From Roseibium sediminicola (GTDB lineage Bacteria; Pseudomonadota; Alphaproteobacteria; Rhizobiales; Stappiaceae): DNA of 64,000 bases. Location of the stretch: positions 1 through 64,000 of the forward strand of contig NZ_JALNMJ010000003.1 in the NCBI RefSeq assembly GCF_023156505.1, read 5' to 3'. Of this stretch, positions 26,527-35,688 are shown piece after piece (positions within the stretch are counted from its first letter, which is position 1; every line of letters starts with the position of its first letter). The notes under the pieces were generated by a model. The model did no database searches and was not told where the DNA came from. It saw nothing but the letters and a program-made list of their open reading frames with translations. Both the position numbers and the translations under genes were made by a program.

Positions 26527-27579
26527 TCATTCAGGCGCGGTAACCCGATCCAGCCAGTTGCCGATCGCCTCCAGCGCGGCGGGCGCAATCGTGGTCTTGA
26601 TGCGCATGTACTCGCCGACACGGCCTGTCGCCGTCGGCTGGAACAGGTGATTTAGGCCAGGCAGCGTGATCGTTTCGGATTGCGGATGCGAGAGAAGCTC
26701 TGCCATCGCGGGAGCGTTCTGGACCGCGGAGACCTGCAGGTCATATTCGCCGTAAAGAGCGAGAACCGGAACGTCCAGAGATTGCAGAAAGGGGCGTGGG
26801 TCGAAGCGGGAATAATCCAGTGCCCAGTTTGTTGCCCAAACGCTCAGGTTCTCCTTGATTGTCGACGGATCGGCTCCGGCCTTTTTTAAGAGTTTCGGCA
26901 GCCGGTCGCGGACAACCTCGGGTGACCCCGCGTCTTTGAGGATTTCGGTCAATCCCGTGACCAGATGAACCTCCTTGAGGATCGTTTCGTCATCGGCGCC
27001 TTCGGCCCGGGCAATGTCGGCGACCTGCGTGGTCATGACGTCCGGCAGAAGCGGCAAGGCCGGCCCGGCAAGGTGCACCTGAAACCCCGCCGGGGTGTGC
27101 TGTTGCGCCAGTGGTGCGAGATAACCGCCTTCGGAATGGCCGAGATAACCGGTCCGTTCCGCGTTCACACGCGGATGAGATTGAAGATAGGCCAGTGCTG
27201 CCGCCGCATCCGCGGCAAAGTCCGACGCCGTGGCCGACGCATAGTCGCCGGTGCTGTCGCCGTAGCCGCGGTCGTCATATCTGAGAACACCATAGCCCCG
27301 GCGCGTCAGATAGTCGGACAGCACCAGGAAGGGCTTGTGACCGGCCAGTTCCTCGTCCTTGTTTTGAGGTCCCGAACCCGTGATCAGCACAATCGCCGGC
27401 ACCTTGTCATGGCCTCTGGGGAACGTCAGTTCCGCATCGAGGATCACTCCGTCGTCGCCGCCGGGAATGCGGACCCGTTCGACCACATAGTCACGATCCT
27501 GCGGTGTCTGCGGCCGATCGATCATGCCAAAGGCGGCGAGATATCCGGAGAACGTGGCGAACAGCAGACTGATTTTCAT
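26527..27579 (-). CDS. Exported alpha/beta hydrolase (dienelactone hydrolase/S9-like)
   Basis: A 350-residue protein with an N-terminal signal-like segment (about 1-18). The alpha/beta-hydrolase core has ITGSGPQNKDEE (oxyanion region), GYLGHSEGGY as nucleophile elbow with Ser, an Asp near ALYGEYD and a His in LPGLNHLF. This layout is seen in esterases related to YqiA/S9 peptidases. It is divergent from a TetR gene, and a perfect palindrome lies about 50 bp upstream of its start, so TetR repression is likely. Confidence 0.82.
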   Translation of the reverse strand: MKISLLFATFSGYLAAFGMIDRPQTPQDRDYVVERVRIPGGDDGVILDAELTFPRGHDKVPAIVLITGSGPQNKDEELAGHKPFLVLSDYLTRRGYGVLRYDDRGYGDSTGDYASATASDFAADAAAALAYLQSHPRVNAERTGYLGHSEGGYLAPLAQQHTPAGFQVHLAGPALPLLPDVMTTQVADIARAEGADDETILKEVHLVTGLTEILKDAGSPEVVRDRLPKLLKKAGADPSTIKENLSVWATNWALDYSRFDPRPFLQSLDVPVLALYGEYDLQVSAVQNAPAMAELLSHPQSETITLPGLNHLFQPTATGRVGEYMRIKTTIAPAALEAIGNWLDRVTAPE

Positions 27580-27628
27580 GAGAGTTCTCCGCTAGGTGCG
27601 AGGAATGTCATAATGGGTCATAAAATTG

Positions 27629-27644
27629 ACGAACGATCGTTCGT
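27629..27644. promoter_or_regulatory. Perfect 16-bp palindrome, probable TetR operator
   Basis: ACGAACGATCGTTCGT is its own reverse complement. It lies between the divergent hydrolase (start 27579) and TetR gene (start 27785). The ACGAACG-N-CGTTCGT form is typical of operators for TetR-family repressors. Binding by the neighbouring protein is inferred. Confidence 0.72.
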
Positions 27645-27784
27645 TCTTGATTTGGTGGCACGGTTTGGAATTGCAAGATGTGATCGAACCTGAAATGACG
27701 AAAGCTGGCGCATCCGCGATACCCGTCACCGCCCCGACCGGCACAGCCGGTCGAAGCCTCAGACTGAAAGCTTGAAAGACCCGC

Positions 27785-28372
27785 ATGCCGGAAAATGAAT
27801 CAAAACAACCCGCCCGAAACGAAAGGCTCGCGGAACGCCGCGCGCGCATAGTCGAGACGGCGGCAATCTTGTTCATCGAAAAGGGATTTCATCAGACCGG
27901 CATGCGCGACATTGCCGGCCGCGCGGGCATCAGTCTCGGCAACCTCTATAATCACTTCAAGGGCAAGGAAGACATCATCGCTGCGATCGCGGAGGTCGAG
28001 GCCGAGTCGCTGGAACCAATATTAACGCCGTTGGAAAACGCGGAAGCACCCGGTCTGGATCTGCTTGACAGGTTTGTCTCTGACTATTTCGGACTGACCT
28101 CAACGCCCGCTTACGCCGCCTTGAGCGCGGAAATCGTTGCCGAACTGTTCCGAAATCCCGACATCGCGCAGTCCTTCGAGGCAACCCGCCTGCGTTTGAT
28201 CAAGGCCGTGGAAAGCTGCCTGTCACCGGGCCTGGGAGCATTGGACGCGGAACTCGTGGTCAGCCTTGTCGAAAGCTCCGGATTAAACGCAGTTGGCAAG
28301 AGCGCGGGGGAAATGGACAGCATGCTTGAAACCCTGCGTGCATTTGTCCGCCGTTCGGTGACCTTGAACTGA
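27785..28372 (+). CDS. TetR-family transcriptional regulator
   Basis: A 195-residue protein with the TetR N-terminal HTH: RRARIVETAAILFIEKGFHQ, MRDIAGRAGISLGNLYNHFK. The C-terminal ligand/dimer domain is divergent. It probably represses the divergent alpha/beta hydrolase through the palindrome at 27629-27644, and its own gene too. It ends 3 bp before the convergent LacI gene. Confidence 0.87.
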   Translation: MPENESKQPARNERLAERRARIVETAAILFIEKGFHQTGMRDIAGRAGISLGNLYNHFKGKEDIIAAIAEVEAESLEPILTPLENAEAPGLDLLDRFVSDYFGLTSTPAYAALSAEIVAELFRNPDIAQSFEATRLRLIKAVESCLSPGLGALDAELVVSLVESSGLNAVGKSAGEMDSMLETLRAFVRRSVTLN

Positions 28373-28375
28373 GAC

Positions 28376-29398
28376 TCACACCGGTTTGGGCAGGTTCATC
28401 GGCGTGACTACCTGAATGTCGCTCCGGGAGACCTGTGGGGCGACACCAATGCCGTGAAAGGCCTGCAAGTGGCGGAAAGCGTTCCGCATATCCGCACGCA
28501 GATCGTGGTGCAGCACCAAAGTCAGCCGTCCACCGCGCAGCAGCTCAAGATTGTCTTCATCAAGATCGTGGGCGATGAACACATTCGGCGATTGGCCCGC
28601 ATCCGACAACGCCTGCAACACCGCCGGATTGCCGCCTCCCATGGAATAGACCCCGTCTATCGCCGGGCCTGACCGGACCCTGTCCGTCACTTCGCGCTGG
28701 GTCTGCGGTGTCAGGCCGCCGCCGCCGCTGGCGTCAACGATCTGCAGGCCCGGCCTGACGCGCCGGAGTTCCGTGCGGAACCCCTGAAGACGCTGTTCTT
28801 CCCCCTGAAAGGCGTGCTGGCTGAGCGTGGCCAACACCGCGCTCGCTTGTCGTGGCAGCAATTTATGCATGAAATAGGCGGCGGTCCGGCCGGCACTGTC
28901 ATTGTCGAGGCCCGCATAGGCCAGCCGTTCCGAACCGGGAAGATCGGTGAAAATCGTCACCACCGGAATGTTCTTGCCTTTCAGGTTGGCCACCGCCTGC
29001 CGCACAGCTTCCGTGTCGCGCCCTTTCAGGCAAACGCCCTGGCTGCCGCGTCTGCCGATTTGCGCCAAAATCCGGCAACATTGGTCCTCCGTCATGGACT
29101 CTGAAAAAGCGAAGCGAGGCCTGAGGGCGGCGGGGCGGAAATCGTCCAGAAGGCTTTCCGACGCGGCGCGGATTTCCCGGCTGAACCGGTTTGGCGCTTC
29201 CACCACGATATCGAAGAACAGCCGCCGGCCCCTGGCCGCGAGCTGGTTCTCCTGTCGCACCAGCTCCTCGATCGCGTCATGGACGCGGCGGTGCGTTTGC
29301 GGACTGACATGAGCCCGCCGGTTCAGGACACGGTCGACGGTGGCCGTGCTGAGGCCGGACTGGAGAGCAATCTCCTTGACGGGGAAACGATGGGTCAT
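28376..29398 (-). CDS. LacI-family transcriptional regulator
   Basis: A 340-residue protein with a LacI HTH (FPVKEIALQSGLSTATVDRV, then LNRRAHVSP hinge) and a periplasmic-binding-like sugar-sensing domain (about 65-335) with VVTIFTDLPGSERLAYAGLDN. The domain resembles regulators binding sugars or polyols. It is divergent from the PhyH-type dioxygenase at 29482 and is the likely regulator of that gene. Confidence 0.85.
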   Translation of the reverse strand: MTHRFPVKEIALQSGLSTATVDRVLNRRAHVSPQTHRRVHDAIEELVRQENQLAARGRRLFFDIVVEAPNRFSREIRAASESLLDDFRPAALRPRFAFSESMTEDQCCRILAQIGRRGSQGVCLKGRDTEAVRQAVANLKGKNIPVVTIFTDLPGSERLAYAGLDNDSAGRTAAYFMHKLLPRQASAVLATLSQHAFQGEEQRLQGFRTELRRVRPGLQIVDASGGGGLTPQTQREVTDRVRSGPAIDGVYSMGGGNPAVLQALSDAGQSPNVFIAHDLDEDNLELLRGGRLTLVLHHDLRADMRNAFRHLQAFHGIGVAPQVSRSDIQVVTPMNLPKPV

Positions 29399-29481
29399 TT
29401 GATGGATTCTTGATGGTTTTTGACGGCGGGATCAAGTCCCGGATTTGGTACCTTTTGCGCAGAAGAAACCGGGAGGAACTC

Positions 29482-30660
29482 ATGGACCAACACATCCGGC
29501 AAGATGCCTATTTCGACGCGCACAGCTGCGACATCGATGTTTTCAGGGACCTGATCAGCCGGACGTTGGATCCCGGCCTTGCGCCCCAGGCGGATCGGGT
29601 TGTCTCAAATGTGCCCATCTACCGGATGGCGGATCTGGCAACCGCCCTTGCGGGCGACACCACCCGCCGCGCGCTGATGAGCGAATGGGCCGGTCTGCTC
29701 AAGGACCAGTGCGGCGTTCTGGTTCTGGAGGGAGCCTATGAGGACGTGGCGCCGATCGACCGGGCAACCGAGGTCTATGAACGCATCATCGCGGCTGAAA
29801 AAGAGGGTTCGAGTGGCGGCGCGGACCATTTTGCGACAGCAGGCGCCAATGACCGAGTCTGGAATTCCCTGCAGAAGCTCTGCCTGGAGGCGCCGGAGGT
29901 CTTTGCCGACTATTTCGCCAATCCGGCCATCGACGCTGTCTGCGAAGCCTGGCTGGGGCCGAACTACCAGATGACCGCGCAGGTCAATCTGGTGCGTCCG
30001 GGCGGCCTGGCCCAGCAGGCGCATCGCGACTATCATCTGGGCTTCCAGACCGCAGAGACCTGCGCACGCTACCCGGCCCATGTCCATGATCTGTCGCCAG
30101 TCATGACCCTTCAGGGCGCGGTCGCGCACACGGACATGCCGGTGGAAAGCGGTCCGACCAAGCTGTTGCCGTTCTCGCAAGCTTACCGGCCGGGCTACGC
30201 CGCCTACCGTCTGGACACGTTCAAGGAGCTCTTCGAGGAGCGTTGCGTGCAGTTGCCGCTCGCCAAGGGAAACGCGGTCTTTTTCAATCCGGCGCTGTTT
30301 CATGCCGCCGGTGCCAACACAAGTGCGGATATTCAGCGCATGGCGAACCTGCTGCAGGTGTCCTCGGCCTTCGGCCGGGCCATGGAAAGCATCGACCGCG
30401 AAGCCATGTGCAGGGTGCTCTATCCGGTCCTGTTGGAAAAAACGGCCGCCGGCACCATGACCGGCAAGGCCCTAGAGGCCGCGGTGTCCGCCTGCGCGGA
30501 AGGCTACTCCTTCCCGACCAATCTCGACAGGGATCCGCCTGTCGGCGGCCTCGCCCCGGAAACGCAAAAACAGCTGTTTCTGCGCGCCCTGAAGGAAAGA
30601 ATGCCGAAAGAGCACTTCGAGGAAGCGTTGACGTCTCAGACCGAGCGGCGCCGGGCTTGA
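29482..30660 (+). CDS. Phytanoyl-CoA dioxygenase (PhyH)-like Fe(II)/2-oxoglutarate oxygenase
   Basis: I chose ATG 29482, which follows a GGGAGGAA site and gives 392 residues. The double-stranded beta-helix core shows HRD (H181, D183) and a distal H274 in LFHAAGAN, a 2-His-1-carboxylate iron site, plus R286 for the 2-oxoglutarate carboxylate. PhyH relatives hydroxylate many substrates besides phytanoyl-CoA. The flanking LacI regulator suggests a sugar- or polyol-related substrate; this is inference. Confidence 0.82.
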   Translation: MDQHIRQDAYFDAHSCDIDVFRDLISRTLDPGLAPQADRVVSNVPIYRMADLATALAGDTTRRALMSEWAGLLKDQCGVLVLEGAYEDVAPIDRATEVYERIIAAEKEGSSGGADHFATAGANDRVWNSLQKLCLEAPEVFADYFANPAIDAVCEAWLGPNYQMTAQVNLVRPGGLAQQAHRDYHLGFQTAETCARYPAHVHDLSPVMTLQGAVAHTDMPVESGPTKLLPFSQAYRPGYAAYRLDTFKELFEERCVQLPLAKGNAVFFNPALFHAAGANTSADIQRMANLLQVSSAFGRAMESIDREAMCRVLYPVLLEKTAAGTMTGKALEAAVSACAEGYSFPTNLDRDPPVGGLAPETQKQLFLRALKERMPKEHFEEALTSQTERRRA

Positions 30661-30668
30661 GGTTGATA

Positions 30669-31409
30669 TTATCTCAGGGACGCATAGCCGCTGCCGAAGA
30701 TTTCGCGCAGCAGCTTGCGTTTCATGGCCCCGGCATAATCGTCATAGGTTCTGGCGGTCTCAACAAAAGCGCCGGGACCTCTGATGACATTGGCGCGGTA
30801 ATAGTGAAGAGGCGGGTCGTCGGGGCCTGAAATCACCAGCCCGTTGACGGTGACCCCGTCGAAATCGAAGGCTTTGTAGGCGCTGGCCGGGCCGAAACCG
30901 TCATTGTTGATACCGTCGCCAGCGACATCGACGACTTTGCGGGCGCACGGTACCGGCGCCTTTCGCAACTGAACAGCAGCGTGACCCAGTGCATATCCAA
31001 TGGCGGTCGGAAACTCCGTATAGCCCCTGGGAGACCGCCTGAGCGTCTCCGCGGCCTCGCTCGCGCTGGCACTGTCGGTTAGGTGACGCCAGCCGAGTTG
31101 CTGCAGCTGCTGATAGCGGCCGCTCCACTCAAAACTGGTCACCCAGATGCCGCCGACTGCCTCGATGGCCTGAACCACGTCTGGGTCGCGCAGGGCGTCC
31201 GCAAGACCGTTGAGCTGGAGTGCATGTTCGCGGGCATCGACACTTGCGGACCCATCCATCGCCAGCACCAGTGACAGCGAGCAGGCCTGGATCGGTTGGG
31301 CCGTCAGCAACAGTGCTGGAAAAGCAACCACAAGCTTGCTCCGGCTGGCCTTTTTTCCGAGCCATGCGCGCAAACCGCCTGTAATAAACCTGAAGCCGAG
31401 CCTTTGCAT
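30669..31409 (-). CDS. DUF1194 family secreted protein (VWA-like)
   Basis: A 246-residue protein with an N-terminal basic stretch and hydrophobic signal (about 25-42, ending near QPIQA). The domain has LVLAMDGSASVD, a DxSxS-like MIDAS motif as in von Willebrand A folds, then VVDVAGDGINNDG and VNGLVISG, matching DUF1194. The family is common in alphaproteobacteria and is thought to be exported; its partner is unknown. It converges with the PhyH gene. Confidence 0.82.
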   Translation of the reverse strand: MQRLGFRFITGGLRAWLGKKASRSKLVVAFPALLLTAQPIQACSLSLVLAMDGSASVDAREHALQLNGLADALRDPDVVQAIEAVGGIWVTSFEWSGRYQQLQQLGWRHLTDSASASEAAETLRRSPRGYTEFPTAIGYALGHAAVQLRKAPVPCARKVVDVAGDGINNDGFGPASAYKAFDFDGVTVNGLVISGPDDPPLHYYRANVIRGPGAFVETARTYDDYAGAMKRKLLREIFGSGYASLR

Positions 31410-31567
31410 GGAATTATCTTAATGGCTTTCGCCCGCGTGGCAATTGCGAAGCGGAGCGGCCTAACCAGGCAACGTATGTCGTCGTCCTGAGCCGGAAAAT
31501 GCTGCACTGCAAATTTTTTTCGAGCTAACACTTGAACCGGTTGAAACAACTGGGGCAGGGTTAGGAC

Positions 31568-33106
31568 ATGTATGCATCTCACGGGTTCCTGCGGTCAGAC
31601 ATCGGCGACGTTGATGTCGTCTATCACGACGGCCTGTATCACTTGTTTCATCTGGTGCTGCCCAATCACGATTTCATCGCCCACGCCGTCAGTTCCGACG
31701 GCATGACCTGGCGCAGGGTCCGTAACGCCTTGTTTGTGGGGGAGCCGGGTGCATGGGACGATGACATGCTCTGGACGATGCATGTCACCCCGGACCCGGA
31801 CCGGCCCGGCGAGTGGCGCATGTTCTATACCGGCTTGGCCCGCTCCGAATATGGCCGCGTCCAGCGCGTCGGTCTGGCGCGCTCGAAGGATCTCTACCAC
31901 TGGGAGCGCTGCAACCACGGCCATTATCCGTTGCAGATCCCGGCACCCCACTACGAGAGCTCGATTGACGAGGGCCGGAAATGGGTCAGTTTCCGCGATC
32001 CGTTCTTCTTTCAGGACGAGGAGACCGGGGACAGGTTGCTTCTCAGCTCAGCCCGAATCAAGGACGGGCCGGTGATCCGGCGCGGTTGTGTTGGCCTTGC
32101 CCGTGAGGAAACGCCCGACAATTGGGTTTTCGAAGCGCCGCTCTACCGTCCCGGTCTTTATGACGACGTCGAGGTGCCGAACCTCTTTCAGCTCGATGGC
32201 CGCTATTACCTGATGGGGTCGATCCGCGAGGACACCAAGATCCATTACTGGTACGCGGACAGGATCGAGGGGCCGTACCAGAATTTCTTCGACAATGTCA
32301 TCCTGCCGACCGGCAATTATGCCGGACGGATCTGCCGGGCCGAAGACCGGCTGCTGCTGTTCAATTTCTTTTCCAAGACCGAACATGTCTATGGCCGCGA
32401 AGTGGTCAAGAAACTGCTGCCGCCGCCCAAGGAACTGGTGACGGACAGGGTCGGCCGGCTGAAGCTGAAATCCAATTCCGGTTTCGACAAGCTGGTGACC
32501 GGCCGCGAAATCGTCACCGCGACCTACCAAGTCAGGTTCCTTTATGAAAATCCGCATGCTTCCGCGGTCGACCGGCCGGACGGTCTGCATCTCTCCTGCA
32601 AGAGCGGTTATGAGGCCTTCATCCTGCCGGGCCAGCATGAGGATTTTCGCCTGAGATCCATGCTGATGCTCGAAGGGCTGGGCAAGACCGGCCTTGTTCT
32701 GCGCATGAACGAGGAGGGCGACGGTTATTACCTGTCTCTCGACCTGGTCAACGGCATTGCGCAGATCCGCGCCTGGGGCGCGAACCCGACACCGGAATTC
32801 GAACATGCCTTCCGCTACGAGCCGCTGCAGGAGGCCCATTTCCGTGGCAGCGATCACGGTCCGTGGCAGATTGAGGTGGTTGTGCACGGCATGTATTTCG
32901 AGTTTTCCATCGACGGAAAGGTTGTCCTGTCGCTTGTGGACGACAGTTTCTCCGAAGGCGGGATCGGTTTCTATACGGAAAGCGCGGCGGTCTGTCTGAA
33001 GGATCTTCATGTCGAGACCCTGACCCGGCCGGTAACCGAGGACGCGGTAGAGCCGGTCTATACGGCCACGCAAAGAGCTCCCGATACGGAGGTGGAAAGC
33101 CGGTGA
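31568..33106 (+). CDS. GH32/GH68-like glycoside hydrolase with C-terminal beta-sandwich
   Basis: A 512-residue protein without a signal peptide. The five-bladed propeller has candidate nucleophile D14 or D16 (DIGDVDVVYHDG), the RDP transition-state motif at 143-145 and acid/base E202 in VEVPNLF, the order found in GH32/GH68. The WMNDPNG opening of classic invertases is absent. The C-terminal part (about 330-495) is a concanavalin-like sandwich. It overlaps the phosphatase gene by 4 bp, so it belongs to the same operon, and probably cleaves or transfers a fructoside such as sucrose or mannosylfructose. Confidence 0.75.
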   Translation: MYASHGFLRSDIGDVDVVYHDGLYHLFHLVLPNHDFIAHAVSSDGMTWRRVRNALFVGEPGAWDDDMLWTMHVTPDPDRPGEWRMFYTGLARSEYGRVQRVGLARSKDLYHWERCNHGHYPLQIPAPHYESSIDEGRKWVSFRDPFFFQDEETGDRLLLSSARIKDGPVIRRGCVGLAREETPDNWVFEAPLYRPGLYDDVEVPNLFQLDGRYYLMGSIREDTKIHYWYADRIEGPYQNFFDNVILPTGNYAGRICRAEDRLLLFNFFSKTEHVYGREVVKKLLPPPKELVTDRVGRLKLKSNSGFDKLVTGREIVTATYQVRFLYENPHASAVDRPDGLHLSCKSGYEAFILPGQHEDFRLRSMLMLEGLGKTGLVLRMNEEGDGYYLSLDLVNGIAQIRAWGANPTPEFEHAFRYEPLQEAHFRGSDHGPWQIEVVVHGMYFEFSIDGKVVLSLVDDSFSEGGIGFYTESAAVCLKDLHVETLTRPVTEDAVEPVYTATQRAPDTEVESR

Positions 33107-33852
33107 CCGGCCGTGAAAACAGCTCGGAACCCTGGCTTCTTGTCAGCGATATCGACGACACCCTGACCGGAAATCGCGAAGACCTCGGCCATCTTTGGCA
33201 GCGGCTGCGGGAAGCAAAAGACCAGGTGCGCATCGCGCTTAATTCGAGCCGGCCGGCCGCAAGCGTCGACAAGACACTTGAAGACTATTTCCCGGAAGGC
33301 TTCGAACCGGTGGCGATTGTCACCGGTTTGGGAACCGAAATCCGTCTCGGGCGTTCCTATCTGGGGAGCTGGCAGCGGCAATTCGTCGATTGGCCGGACA
33401 GGGAAGTCCGCAGGCTGGTCACCAGCATGGGGTATTCTGCCCACGACGACATATTTCAGACAGAAGGCAAGGCCAGCTTTGCCGTTCCCGGGCAAGGCGA
33501 TGCCGATCGGATTCTCGAGCGGCTCCGCCGGGAAGGCTTTGCCTTCAAGTCGATCTATTCCGGGGCGAGCGATCTGGACATCCTTGCACCCCAGGCGGGC
33601 AAGGATGCCGCCATGCGGCACCTGGCAGCCCATCTGGGCCTGCCCATGGAGCGAACGGTCGCCGCCGGAGATTCCGGCAACGATCTGGCATTGTTCGAGG
33701 CGGCCGGACGCGCCATTGCCGTCGGCAATGCGCGCGCGGAACTGCTGAACACCATGCCGCGGTCCAAGACCTATCACGCCCGGGCGTCCCATGCGGCCGG
33801 TGTCCTGGAAGGCCTGATCGAATTTGGCCTGCTGCCCCACGCCGCGGCCTGA
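33103..33852 (+). CDS. HAD-IIB phosphatase (sucrose-/mannosylfructose-phosphate phosphatase-like)
   Basis: A 249-residue HAD phosphatase starting with GTG inside the 4-bp overlap with the GH gene. Motif I is DIDDT (D16 nucleophile, D18), motif III has K167, and motif IV is GDSGND (D190, D194). The cap is type C2B, as in sucrose-phosphate phosphatase. With the adjacent GT4 it would dephosphorylate sucrose-6-phosphate or mannosylfructose-phosphate. In Agrobacterium, homologous genes mfpsA and mfppB make mannosylfructose, so either sugar is possible here. Confidence 0.82.
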   Translation: MTGRENSSEPWLLVSDIDDTLTGNREDLGHLWQRLREAKDQVRIALNSSRPAASVDKTLEDYFPEGFEPVAIVTGLGTEIRLGRSYLGSWQRQFVDWPDREVRRLVTSMGYSAHDDIFQTEGKASFAVPGQGDADRILERLRREGFAFKSIYSGASDLDILAPQAGKDAAMRHLAAHLGLPMERTVAAGDSGNDLALFEAAGRAIAVGNARAELLNTMPRSKTYHARASHAAGVLEGLIEFGLLPHAAA

Positions 33853-33946
33853 CACTGGGCCCGCCGGAACAAGGCGGGCGTCAAAACAAGAAACCGAAGA
33901 CAGCCTGGGACGACGGAGAAAAACACACAGGAAGAGGTTTGATTAC

Positions 33947-35242
33947 ATGACCAAGCACAACATAGGATCGCTGCTGATGATCTCGCTGCACGGCTATGTT
34001 GCCGGCTCGCCGGAGCTGGGCAAGCCGGACACGGGCGGCCAGGTGGTCTTCGTGCTGGAACTGGCAAAGCGCTTTGCCCGCCTCGGATACCGTGTCGACG
34101 TGATGACGCGGCAATTCGAAGGCCAGCCGGCCGAGGACATCGTCAACGAAAACCTTAAGGTCGTGCGCGTCCCCTTTGGTGGCGAGGAATTCATCCGCAA
34201 GGAGGACATGCACGACTGGTACGGCGATTTCGTCACCAACGCGCTCGCCATGATCCGGCACCGCAAGCTGGAATATGACGTCATCAATTCCCACTACTGG
34301 GATGCCGGCGTTGCGGGCCAGAAAATCGCGGAAGAACTGCAGATCCCGCATATCCACACGCCCCATTCGCTCGGCTGGTGGAAACGGCATGACATGGCCG
34401 GCGCGAGCGATGAGGAGATGGCGGGCTACCGGTTCGACGAGCGCATCCAGAAGGAGTTCGTGCTCTATCGCAATTGCGATCACATCATCGCCACCACCGA
34501 GCAGCAGACCGATCTGATCGTCGAGCATTATCAGCTGCCGCGCGAGCACATTTCCATGATCCCGCCGGGGATCGATGAGGGCCGGTTCACGCCGGCAACG
34601 CCCGACACGGTCGCTGCGGCCCGCCAGAAACACGATTTCCGCGAGACCGATATCTATGTTGTCGGCCGGGCTGCGGAAAACAAAGGTTATGACCTGATCA
34701 TCGAGGCCCTGCCGAGCCTGTTGCAGCTGCAGCCGGAAGCCCGCCTTGTGCTTGCTGCCGGGGCGAATTCCGACAGCGACAAGGAATTACTGAAGCAGTG
34801 GAAACGGGTGGCAGCCGAAAAGGGGGTCTCCGACGCGATCAGCTGGCGCGGTTATGTCGCCGACGAGGATCTGGCCGATTTCTACCGGGGCCCGGGCATT
34901 TTCGCGCTGCCCTCGCGCTATGAGCCCTTCGGCATGACGGCGGTCGAGGCGATGGCCTGCGGCACCCCGACTGTGGTGACCATACACGGCGGCCTGTTCG
35001 AGCAGATCGAGTTCGGCCGGCATGCCCTGATCGCGGACCCCAAGCGACCGGAGGAATTCGCCGCCATGCTGAACATGCCGATGCAATATGCCTGGATGCG
35101 CGAGACCCTGTCGGTGGAAGGCGCGCGCTTCGCCCGCCGGGTGTTCGGCTGGACCGGGATCGCCCGCCGGACGCTGCAGGTTTTCGATCAGTTCAAGGGC
35201 CGTTATGACGATCTGAAAACCGAGGATCTGGCGCTCGGGTAG
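33947..35242 (+). CDS. GT4 glycosyltransferase (sucrose-/mannosylfructose-phosphate synthase-like)
   Basis: I chose ATG 33947; the product is 431 residues. It opens with SLHGYVAGSPELGKPDTGGQ, the sucrose-phosphate-synthase family signature, followed by QIPHIHTPHSLGWWKR. The C-terminal donor site has YEPFGMTAVE, the E-x7-E motif of retaining GT4 enzymes. The predicted reaction is transfer of glucose (UDP-glucose) or mannose (GDP-mannose) to fructose-6-phosphate. It lacks the plant C-terminal phosphatase domain, which is supplied by the preceding gene. Confidence 0.84.
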   Translation: MTKHNIGSLLMISLHGYVAGSPELGKPDTGGQVVFVLELAKRFARLGYRVDVMTRQFEGQPAEDIVNENLKVVRVPFGGEEFIRKEDMHDWYGDFVTNALAMIRHRKLEYDVINSHYWDAGVAGQKIAEELQIPHIHTPHSLGWWKRHDMAGASDEEMAGYRFDERIQKEFVLYRNCDHIIATTEQQTDLIVEHYQLPREHISMIPPGIDEGRFTPATPDTVAAARQKHDFRETDIYVVGRAAENKGYDLIIEALPSLLQLQPEARLVLAAGANSDSDKELLKQWKRVAAEKGVSDAISWRGYVADEDLADFYRGPGIFALPSRYEPFGMTAVEAMACGTPTVVTIHGGLFEQIEFGRHALIADPKRPEEFAAMLNMPMQYAWMRETLSVEGARFARRVFGWTGIARRTLQVFDQFKGRYDDLKTEDLALG

Positions 35243-35356
35243 CAACAGGCTCTTCGGCCCCTTTGTTGCCAAACCGAACAACCGGTTCAGCTTGCGTTCA
35301 GGTAGAATTGACTACACCTTGGCCAAGACTTCGTGAGCAGAACCGGAATCACCAAA

Positions 35357-35611
35357 GTGAAACAGATCGTTGCCATTCTCATCCTGACCCTCGCCGCCAT
35401 CGGGCCGGCGCATGCCGCCTGCCTGTCGCAAGGCCAGGCCCAGCAAGTCGTGGCCAGCGGCAAGGCGGCCTCCCTTGGCTCTGTGGCGGGGCGTGTGAAG
35501 GGCGAGATCCTGAAGGCTCAGCTCTGTCAACAGGGCGGCGGTTATGTCTATGTTCTGTCGGTCAAGAATGGCAGCAAGGTGACCACCGTCACTGTCAACG
35601 CTGGCAGGTAG
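35357..35611 (+). CDS. Small secreted PepSY-like protein
   Basis: The GTG at 35357 gives an 84-residue protein with a good signal peptide (KQIVAILILTLAAIGPAHA); GTG 35333 is an alternative start. The mature part has two Cys and a C-terminal stretch (VKGEILKAQLCQQGGGYVYVLSVKNG) that resembles a PepSY module, as found beside PhoPQ-like systems. It precedes the two-component genes by 77 bp and may act as a periplasmic modulator of the kinase; this is inference. Confidence 0.6.
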   Translation: MKQIVAILILTLAAIGPAHAACLSQGQAQQVVASGKAASLGSVAGRVKGEILKAQLCQQGGGYVYVLSVKNGSKVTTVTVNAGR

Positions 35612-35688
35612 CCTGCAGAAGCCTGGGGGCGAGCCAAGATGGTCGCCCCTTACATTCCCGCCGAGATTTTTTTGAAAAGTCAGACCTT

